Below the pieces are notes generated by a model. The model was not told the origin of the DNA and made no database searches. It saw nothing but the letters and a program-made list of their open reading frames with translations. From CAZKXX01 sp964556705 (GTDB lineage: Bacteria > Acidobacteriota > Terriglobia > UBA7540): a stretch of 25,328 nucleotides of DNA. Where the stretch lies: assembly GCA_964556705.1 (NCBI GenBank), contig CAZKXX010000053.1:1-25328 (forward strand), read 5' to 3'. A program made the translations under genes and the position numbers. Of the stretch, positions 1 to 5,661 are shown in pieces. Within the stretch, counting starts at the first letter, position 1. Every line of letters begins with the position of its first letter.

Positions 1-70
1 GGAGTCAAGAACTGAGCGACTGAGAGACTCCGGACTGAAAGACTTGTTTTCTCTGCGTCTTGGTGGTTCG
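1..70 (+). repeat. Long inverted repeat, copy 1
   Basis: This 70-bp stretch recurs as its reverse complement at 9280-9349 with only two mismatches (positions 56 and 64 here). It contains the sub-phrases AGTC/ACTGA repeated with variation, then CTCTGCGTCTTGGTGGTTCG. The last 14 bases also occur, inverted, just after ada at 4877-4890. It lies just downstream of the lipoprotein gene and has no open reading frame of its own. It may be the edge of a longer element that continues beyond the window. Confidence 0.85.
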
Positions 71-79
71 CTTTTCCGG

Positions 80-1471
80 TTAGTCGGCGCCGGAGAGCGA
101 GAGGTCATAGACGAGGTCGGGGCGGCCGTCGCCGCGGAACTCGCGCACGCGGATGTAGTAGGTGCCCGGATAAGGCAGCGTCAGCGTGACGCGCGAGTCC
201 TGCACGTGCGGGTCGGGAAATGAAGAAAGGTCATCATTGAAGGCCAGCGCGCTTGCGCCGTTAAGCTGCGGCGCGGGGCAGGTGTTGTCCAGCAGTTCGA
301 GCATCGTGTCCGCAAACGAGTCGCGCACGCCGTCGAAGTTCTCGTCCAAACGCTGCGCGAAAGTTTCGATGGTGACGGTCTGGCCCGCCGTGCCTTCGAA
401 GCTGTAAACGTCCACATCGCCGTAAGGGCTGAAGGTGGCGCGCAGGCGGCCGTTGGAAATCTGCGTGACCGTCGTCGGCCCGCCCGTGCAGTCGTCGTTG
501 CGGGTGAGGGCGGCCTGGATTGTCAGGTCCAGCGTGCGCTCGGTGGAGGAAGGTGTCGTCGCTGAGTCGGTGACGCTCACGTCGAAGCTGAAACCTCCCG
601 CGCCTCCCCCCACGACGCCCGAAAGCAGCCCCCGCGCATCGAGCGAAAGCCCGCCCGGAAGCGCGCCGCCCGTCACCTCCCAAAAGTAAGAGAGCTCCGG
701 CTCGTCGAGGTCGGGCACGCCACCCACCGCGGCCAGCACAAAGTGATAGCGCTTGCCGGGGGCGCTGTCAGGAAGACGAGAGGTGGCGACGGCCAGCGGC
801 TCGGGTGCGACGATGGGAAAGTTGACGGAGTTTGAAAGGCCTCCGTTTGGGGCGTCCGGCGTAAACACTTCCACTTGCGCCGCACCGACAACCGCTACGT
901 CGTCCGCCGGGATGTCGGCACGCAGCTCGTTGCCGCTGACAAAAGTGGTGGTGCGCTCGCTCCCGTTCCATCGCACCACGGAAGTGGAAACGAACCCTGA
1001 CCCGGTGAGAATGAGCGTGAAGGCGCGTGCGCCCGCCACTCCCGAAGAGGGCGTCAGTGCGGAGATGGTGGAGGCTGGAGCGGTAATCGTGAAGGTTACG
1101 GCGGAGGACGTGCCGCCGCCCGGCGCCGGGGTGAAGACCGTGACATCGGCCGTGCCCGGAGAGGAGATGTCAGCGCTGGAAATGAAGGCCGTAAGCTGCG
1201 TGGCGCTGACGAAGGTGGTGGTGCGGTTCGCGCCGTTCCAGCGCACCACGGATCCGGAGATGAAATTCGATCCGTTGACGGTGAGCGTGAAACTTCCGCT
1301 GCCCGCGACGGCACTCGAAGGATCGATGGAGCTGAGGGTCGGAACGGGGTTGTTCGCCGTCGGCGCGCTGCTCGTCCCACCGCCGCAGGCGGCGAACACC
1401 ACTGCCAGCGCCGCGCCCGCAACGAGCGCCAAACGTGTTCCGCCGGGTTGGAGCGATCCGGTCCTCAGCAA
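80..1471 (-). CDS. IPT/TIG and PPC domain lipoprotein
   Basis: Secreted, lipid-anchored protein of about 463 residues, likely on the cell surface or in the periplasm. A hydrophobic N-terminal segment ends in the lipobox VFAAC (Cys 29 from the chosen start), followed by Gly, Ser and Thr. Two IPT/TIG beta-sandwich domains follow (about 43-128 and 133-220, both with a VVRWNG..RTTTFVS motif), then a putative Ig-like (He_PIG type) domain (about 224-320). The C-terminal part (about 323-460) looks like a bacterial pre-peptidase (PPC) domain, with DVDVYSFEG and YYIRVREF. The reading frame is open to a GTG at 1546, but those extra residues are encoded by the intergenic repeat. TTG at 1471, six bases after a GAGG, gives a normal lipoprotein signal and is preferred. 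It lies downstream of the matrixin gene on the same strand. PPC domains often accompany secreted proteases; the precise role is unknown. Confidence 0.8.
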   Translation of the reverse strand: MLRTGSLQPGGTRLALVAGAALAVVFAACGGGTSSAPTANNPVPTLSSIDPSSAVAGSGSFTLTVNGSNFISGSVVRWNGANRTTTFVSATQLTAFISSADISSPGTADVTVFTPAPGGGTSSAVTFTITAPASTISALTPSSGVAGARAFTLILTGSGFVSTSVVRWNGSERTTTFVSGNELRADIPADDVAVVGAAQVEVFTPDAPNGGLSNSVNFPIVAPEPLAVATSRLPDSAPGKRYHFVLAAVGGVPDLDEPELSYFWEVTGGALPGGLSLDARGLLSGVVGGGAGGFSFDVSVTDSATTPSSTERTLDLTIQAALTRNDDCTGGPTTVTQISNGRLRATFSPYGDVDVYSFEGTAGQTVTIETFAQRLDENFDGVRDSFADTMLELLDNTCPAPQLNGASALAFNDDLSSFPDPHVQDSRVTLTLPYPGTYYIRVREFRGDGRPDLVYDLSLSGAD

Positions 1472-1479
1472 GCGGTCCT

Positions 1480-1597
1480 CGAAACGATGAACGATGAACG
1501 ACGAATGATGAACGTCGGGGTCCGAAATTCTTCCTTCATAATTCACAATTCAAAATTTTCGACTCAGCCTTCACCCTTCACCCTTCACACTTTTCCT
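1480..1597. repeat. Mosaic of short degenerate intergenic repeats
   Basis: The gap between the protease stop and the lipoprotein start is built of three phrase types in a row. First come near-repeats of ACGATGAACGATGAACGACG, then AT-rich near-repeats of AATTCACAATTCAAAATTTT, then CCTTCACCCTTCACCCTTCAC. It is much more AT-rich than its surroundings. It is read through by the long GTG-started form of the lipoprotein frame, which yields an implausible His/Ser/Asp-rich leader. It looks like a repeat insertion or expansion rather than coding DNA. Confidence 0.7.
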
Positions 1598-2891
1598 ACT
1601 CGTCTTCCCACGCATCAAACCGCGGCGGCGTCTGGTTCAGGATGATGTTGATGTCTTCGACCGCCGGTCCGGCCGCGACGGGGACGGGCGTCGAATCGCC
1701 GGGGTTGTCCGTAGCCGACTCGTTAGCGTTCCAGAACTCCGGCGGGCCGGGCAGCGGGAAGTTGAATCCCAGAAACCCGCTGATGGGGCCGACGCCCGAC
1801 CCGAGGACAAATTCGCGGTGGATTGCCTCGACCTCGACGGTGTAGTCGCCCGGCGGCAGGCCGCGAAGCTCGTAAAAGCCGATCAGCGTCTGGTCGCGCG
1901 AGCCGAAGGGGCTGGGGGTGAAGCCCGGGAACTGCACGAGGGGATTCCCGGCGTCGATCGTGTAGGTGTAGCCCGAGACGGTCGAGACCGCCGCGATGCG
2001 CGGATCCGTCGTGTTGCGCGCGATGACGTTGAAGCCCTGGGCGTGCGTCAGCCCGTCGGAAAAGAAGATGCGGCCGCGGATGGTGCCGAGCGAGGTTGAG
2101 AAGCTCGGCTCGGGATAGAGGGCGGAAAACGCCGCCACGTCGTCGGTCGAGAGCGAGAGCATATCGTTCTCGAGGCCGCCCAGCAGGAAGGGAAACATGG
2201 TGGGCAGGCCTTGCGCGTCGGGCGAGCCGGGGCCGCAGCCGAATCCCGAAGTCAGGCAGTTCAGGTTGATCTGCGAGTGGTCGAGGCCGAGCATGTGGCC
2301 GAACTCGTGGATCATCACCACGCGCATGTCGGTCTCCGCGCCCGCCGAGCCGTCCAGGACCTTGCCGTTCAGCAGCGCCATCCCGCGGCGATAAATGTTC
2401 TCGACGCCGTTGCTCGCGGGGCAGGTGGCGAAGGCAAAGCCCAGCAGCAGGTTGGGATCTTCGCCCAAAACATTTTGAATGATCGTGCCGTCGGCGTCGT
2501 AAACGATGCTGCGGTCGCGCGCCAGGTTGTTGTTGCTCAGGTCGAGACTACAGTTTCGGAGAGTACTCTCGAAGTTGAGATAATTGCTGCTCGTAATATC
2601 CTGCGGCAGGCTGCCGGTCCGGGAGAAGGTCAGCGTCGCGGTCGGGACATCTTGCCACACCTGGAACGCTTCCGCGACGAACTGGTTGGCCTGGGACTGG
2701 CTCTGGTTGCCGAGACTTCCCAGGTCGGTCCAGTAATCGAAGGGATTGATGTTCCAGCGGAAGGGCTGGCCTTCGGCCATGCCGGGGCCGCCGACGAGGA
2801 GCGGCCCTCCGGCGCGCGCGAGGGCCGCCACAATCGCCGCCGCCGCGAGCAGCGCCACCGCGCCAAGTTTCCACTGCCGCGCGCGCGTCAC
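1596..2891 (-). CDS. Secreted matrixin-like zinc metalloprotease
   Basis: Predicted exported zinc endopeptidase of 431 residues. A basic N-terminus and a long Ala/Leu segment (about 9-27) form a signal peptide or anchor. The catalytic zinc site is HEFGHMLGLDH (His195, Glu196, His199, His205), the extended HExxHxxGxxH form of metzincins, with a likely Met-turn at Met232 in LPTMFPF. The region before it (FRWNINPF, QVWQDVPTATLTF) matches the matrixin (M10A-like) fold. After the catalytic domain, about 265-370, is a beta-sandwich of the carboxypeptidase regulatory-like type (IRGRIFFSDG, GFYELRGLPPGDYTVEVEA). Its start overlaps the stop of the upstream exported protein by four bases, so the two are probably translationally coupled. 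Substrate unknown; no obvious propeptide cysteine switch was recognised. Confidence 0.88.
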   Translation of the reverse strand: MTRARQWKLGAVALLAAAAIVAALARAGGPLLVGGPGMAEGQPFRWNINPFDYWTDLGSLGNQSQSQANQFVAEAFQVWQDVPTATLTFSRTGSLPQDITSSNYLNFESTLRNCSLDLSNNNLARDRSIVYDADGTIIQNVLGEDPNLLLGFAFATCPASNGVENIYRRGMALLNGKVLDGSAGAETDMRVVMIHEFGHMLGLDHSQINLNCLTSGFGCGPGSPDAQGLPTMFPFLLGGLENDMLSLSTDDVAAFSALYPEPSFSTSLGTIRGRIFFSDGLTHAQGFNVIARNTTDPRIAAVSTVSGYTYTIDAGNPLVQFPGFTPSPFGSRDQTLIGFYELRGLPPGDYTVEVEAIHREFVLGSGVGPISGFLGFNFPLPGPPEFWNANESATDNPGDSTPVPVAAGPAVEDINIILNQTPPRFDAWEDE

Positions 2892-3622
2892 TCCGAACGG
2901 ACCCCCTCGGAAAATTTCTGAATGAGCGAGATGAAGACGTCGAGCTCGACCGGGCGGCGCTCCGCCGCGATCGCCTTCAATTCACGCGGAGAAAGCGAAA
3001 CGCCCGCCTGCGCCGCCGCGTCCGGAAGGTTGCGGAAAAGGCGCGAGTTCCCGAAGGCGTTTGCCACCACGTCGTTGCCGCTGGCGTCGCGGGCGATGCG
3101 GAACAGCCCCTGCTCGCCGCCCAGCGGTTTGGAAAGTNNNNNNNNNNGGGTGCGGTTATCTTCGTTGAAAGAGAAATAATAAAGTCCGGCGGCGGAGGGC
3201 ACGGGCAGAAACAGCAGCAGCCGCTCGCCGGCCTGGTAGTGCGGCTTGCCGGCGCGCCGCTCGTTGGGGAGCAGGTGCTGGCGGAAGGTGTAGGTCTCTT
3301 CCTCGGGGCCGCGCAGCATGCGCTCGACCTGGAGCGTCACGCGGACGGTGGAAATGTTGGGATAGCCGGGAAGGGGCTCGTAGCGCGATTCGAGGACGCG
3401 CCCCTGCACGATGACGCCGGCACGCTGGGCGAGATAATCGAAGCTGGCCAGTCGGTAGAGGGCCTGGCCGTGGGCCGCCGTCGGCTGGAGCAGAAGCGTC
3501 GCGACCGCAGCCGGCAAAAACCAGGTCCGGAGCGAAAGAACCGCCGCGCGCGTATTGGACTTCAACCCGCCCTGATGGACCATTCCGGGAAGCGAAAACG
3601 AAACGAGGGTTCCTGTTACCAT
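2888..3622 (-). CDS. Exported hypothetical protein, partner of matrixin
   Basis: Protein of up to 244 residues, interrupted by the ten-N gap (3138-3147), so four residues are unknown and the true gap length may differ. A hydrophobic stretch (about 34-48) ending near AAHGQA looks like a signal peptide; the start may be an internal Met (for example residue 14 at 3583), because the first 30 residues look like leader. The body has the pattern VIVQGRVLES...TVRVTLQVERMLRGP...YTFRQHL...YQAGERLLLFL, a beta-rich secreted domain. From memory, similar proteins sit beside matrixin proteases in acidobacterial genomes; this is inference. It is the first gene of a likely three-gene minus-strand operon and overlaps the protease by four bases. 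No catalytic motif seen. Confidence 0.7.
   Translation of the reverse strand: MVTGTLVSFSLPGMVHQGGLKSNTRAAVLSLRTWFLPAAVATLLLQPTAAHGQALYRLASFDYLAQRAGVIVQGRVLESRYEPLPGYPNISTVRVTLQVERMLRGPEEETYTFRQHLLPNERRAGKPHYQAGERLLLFLPVPSAAGLYYFSFNEDNRTXXXXLSKPLGGEQGLFRIARDASGNDVVANAFGNSRLFRNLPDAAAQAGVSLSPRELKAIAAERRPVELDVFISLIQKFSEGVRSE
3138..3147. other. Assembly gap (ten Ns)
   Basis: Ten unresolved bases inside the exported hypothetical gene. The reading frame is the same on both sides if the gap is really ten bases, but such runs are usually placeholders. It shows the sequence is a scaffold of a draft assembly. Confidence 0.98.
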
Positions 3623-3733
3623 TGTGTCACCGCGAAGTCAAGCGGATTTCACCAACACCGGCGCAAAGCGCCTGAAAGTTTGGATGCAGAATTCGGATAG
3701 AATCGCGGCTCGGGGCGAATTATCCTCATTGAA

Positions 3734-3752
3734 CGGCGGTCCTCGACCGCCG
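3734..3752. repeat. Perfect 8-bp hairpin upstream of ada
   Basis: CGGCGGTC and GACCGCCG flank a three-base loop (CTC), giving a strong stem 57 bases before the ada ATG and between the divergent ada and protease operons. There is no T-run after it, so it is not an obvious intrinsic terminator. It could be an element of the ada leader or one copy of a dispersed palindrome. Confidence 0.6.
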
Positions 3753-3808
3753 CGACAGCACAGCCGTTGCAGCGGCGCTTGGTGAGCGCCGAGAAGGAGC
3801 CGGGAACA

Positions 3809-4876
3809 ATGACACGCGACGAGCGCTGGCGCGCCGTCAGCGAGCGCGACCGAAGCTTCGACGGCCGGTTCGTTTTCGGCGTGCGCACGACGGGAATTTA
3901 CTGCCGGCCGTCGTGTCCGGCGCGGCGGCCGCGCCCGAGCCGGGTGATATTCTTCGCGGCGCCGGAACTGGCGCGCGCCGCGGGGTTTCGACCCTGCCTC
4001 CGCTGCCGGCCCGACGAAGCGGGCGAGGACCTGTCTGCGCAGGCAGGCGCGGCCGCGCGGATGGTCCGCCGCGTCTGCCGGTATCTTGACGCGCATTGGG
4101 AGGAACCGATGAATCTCCAGACACTCGCCGCGGCGACGGGCGCTTCGCGGCACGATCTTCAGCGGACATTCAAGCGAATCGTGGGAATTTCCCCGCGCGA
4201 GTATCAGGACGCGTTGCGGCTCCGGCGGGTGAAATCTCAGTTGCGGGCAGGCAGCGACATCGCCGGAGCGCTCTACGACGCGGGTTACGGCTCTTCGAGC
4301 CGGCTCTACGAACGCGCCGGCGCGCACCTCGGCATGACGCCCGCCACGTATCGAAAGGGAGGAAAAGGAATGAGCGTCGGCTACACGATCGTCAACTGCG
4401 CGCTGGGGCGGATGCTCGTGGCGGCCACCGAGCGCGGCGTCTCCGCCGTCAGCTTCGCCGAGTCGGACGAAAAACTCCTGAGCGCGCTGCGCGAAGAATA
4501 TCCGCAGGCCGCGATTCATCCCGAACCGAACGGCCTGAAGCGCTGGGTGGCGGCGATGGTGCGGCACCTGGAGAGTTCCGGGGCCGCGGCGCTCGACCTG
4601 CCGCTCGACATTCGCGGCACGGCGTTCCAGCGGCGCGTGTGGAAGGAATTGCAGAAGATTCCGCGCGGCGAGACGCGCACCTACACGGAAGTGGCGCGAC
4701 GCATCGGCCGGCCGCGCGCCGTGCGCGCCGTGGCGCGCGCCTGCGCCACGAATCCCGTCTCGGTCGTCATCCCCTGCCACCGCGTCGTGCGCGCCGACGG
4801 CTCGCTCGGCGGCTACCGCTGGGGGCTGGAACGCAAGGCGAAGCTGCTCGAGCGCGAGAGAACAAAAACAAACTGA
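3809..4876 (+). CDS. ada: Ada: alkyl-DNA repair methyltransferase and transcription activator
   Basis: Suicide repair protein that takes methyl groups from alkylated DNA and, once methylated, activates repair genes; 355 residues from this start. ATG at 3809 is chosen over the longer frame because an AAGGAG lies nine bases before it. Domains in order: N-terminal Ada zinc domain with CRPSC and CLRC (four Cys ligands; the first is the phosphotriester methyl acceptor), AraC-type helix-turn-helix (MNLQTLAAATGASRHDLQRT through GMTPATYRKGG), and the C-terminal O6-methylguanine methyltransferase with the active-site PCHRV and the following GSLGGYRWG. All key residues are present. The linker between the zinc domain and the AraC domain is encoded by a copy of a GC-rich palindromic repeat (4031-4054). 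A hairpin lies in its leader. Divergent from the protease operon, with no alkB-type gene next to it. Confidence 0.96.
   Translation: MTRDERWRAVSERDRSFDGRFVFGVRTTGIYCRPSCPARRPRPSRVIFFAAPELARAAGFRPCLRCRPDEAGEDLSAQAGAAARMVRRVCRYLDAHWEEPMNLQTLAAATGASRHDLQRTFKRIVGISPREYQDALRLRRVKSQLRAGSDIAGALYDAGYGSSSRLYERAGAHLGMTPATYRKGGKGMSVGYTIVNCALGRMLVAATERGVSAVSFAESDEKLLSALREEYPQAAIHPEPNGLKRWVAAMVRHLESSGAAALDLPLDIRGTAFQRRVWKELQKIPRGETRTYTEVARRIGRPRAVRAVARACATNPVSVVIPCHRVVRADGSLGGYRWGLERKAKLLERERTKTN
4031..4054. repeat. GC-rich palindromic repeat inside ada
   Basis: A CTGTCTGCGCAGGCAG core followed by GCGCGGCC. The same 24 bases, with two mismatches, occur at 13760-13783, and a shorter related copy at 13791-13813. 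Here it is in frame and codes LSAQAGAA in the linker between two Ada domains, a position that tolerates insertions. Confidence 0.65.
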
Positions 4877-4950
4877 CGAACCACCAAGACACAAAGACAC
4901 TAAGAAGAAACTCGTCGTTCAAAGCGTCTTTGGCGTCTTTGTTTCGTTTC
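4877..4950. repeat. Dispersed intergenic phrase repeat after ada
   Basis: Begins directly after the ada stop codon. CGAACCACCAAGAC is followed by ACAAAGACACTAAGAAG and, after a short spacer, two inverted GTCTTTG units (4926-4932 and 4935-4941) that can pair with CAAAGAC at 4892-4898. Its first 14 bases are shared, with at most one mismatch, with the ends of the long inverted repeats (57-70 inverted; 9280-9293 direct). It may form a weak hairpin downstream of ada but lacks a proper terminator T-run. Confidence 0.65.
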
Positions 4951-4999
4951 GATGCGGTAGTCATGCGGCCTTTGGGGACGCCGGTGAACTGCCCGACAA

Positions 5000-5028
5000 T
5001 TGACTTCGTCCGCAGGACACGACATGCT
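5000..5028 (+). promoter_or_regulatory. Candidate promoter, DUF6922-like gene
   Basis: TTGACT (5000-5005) and a weak CATGCT (5023-5028) are 17 bases apart; the -10 ends eight bases before the ATG at 5037, which would give a leaderless or nearly leaderless message. No Shine-Dalgarno sequence precedes the ATG, which agrees. An alternative extended -10, TGCTGTAAT, at 5025-5033 is a better match but lies too close to the ATG. Confidence 0.35.
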
Positions 5029-5036
5029 GTAATTGT

Positions 5037-5327
5037 ATGATCCCGCGCCACTTAGCCCCATTTTTCTGGGACATTAACACCCACGGCTTCGACCCCCTCG
5101 CCTATCCTGAGTACACAATTGCCCGCGTCCTCGAATGGGGCGACGTGGAAGCCGTCACATGGCTGAAGGGGACTTTCGATCGAGCCAGGATTGTCGAGGT
5201 CCTTTGCGCGGAGAGACGGCTCTCCCGCAAGTCTGCGAACTTCTGGGCGCTGGTCTATGGAATTCCGCCCGAGCAGGTGGCCGCGCTTCAATCCAGAGAC
5301 GAAGTCGCTGAATTCTCGCGTGGATAG
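5037..5327 (+). CDS. DUF6922-like small protein, orphan
   Basis: Small soluble protein of 96 residues. Its pattern FFWDIN...YTIARVLEWGDVEAVTWL...LSRKSANFWALVYGIP matches, from memory, the DUF6922 family (compact helical, about 90-100 residues). Members I recall are often found directly before nucleotidyltransferase (AbiEii/AbiGii-like) toxin genes and are thought to be the antitoxin side of such pairs. No nucleotidyltransferase follows here: the 334 bases downstream hold no recognisable gene, so it is either a solitary remnant or acts alone. No Shine-Dalgarno sequence; a promoter-like element sits just upstream. Family assignment is moderately sure; function is inference. Confidence 0.72.
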   Translation: MIPRHLAPFFWDINTHGFDPLAYPEYTIARVLEWGDVEAVTWLKGTFDRARIVEVLCAERRLSRKSANFWALVYGIPPEQVAALQSRDEVAEFSRG

Positions 5328-5661
5328 GCACCAAGCAGATCCAACGCACGCCGCACGTGCAACGTTGCTGTGGAGGGGAGTCCTTACGATGGGGAGCGCT
5401 GCCCCGAGTGGATGACCTGAGTACCTGCTGCGGGAAATACGCTCATAAGGGGGATACTGAAGGGGCGCGATGTCTGCCCCACCTCGTATTTGTCTTGAAG
5501 TGACTTATCGCTCGTGTTATCTTCCTCGCCAGCGAAGCACGAGGCTCGCCGCGCCGCCGGGACCCAAAAGCAAGGGCCGAAGCTCTATGGCGGCGCGGGG
5601 GAAGAACAGGCATCGCAATGTTCACCGGATTGCGAGCCGGGTTTCTCATGCGACGCAACTC
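5328..5661. other. Gap without a confident gene before FG-GAP protein
   Basis: About 330 bases. The FG-GAP protein frame is open from an ATG at 5470 (preceded by GAAGGGG) and again from 5587, but the encoded residues are Arg/Pro-rich and lie before the signal peptide that starts at 5662. I saw no toxin gene for the DUF6922-like protein, no RNA gene and no clear terminator here. Confidence 0.5.

Noticed and set aside
753..1490. 245-residue plus-strand frame opposite the lipoprotein
   Set aside because: Antisense of the IPT domains; no family-like motifs and no ribosome site.
3638..4900. 420-residue minus-strand frame over ada
   Set aside because: Shadow; Ada motifs on the plus strand are complete.
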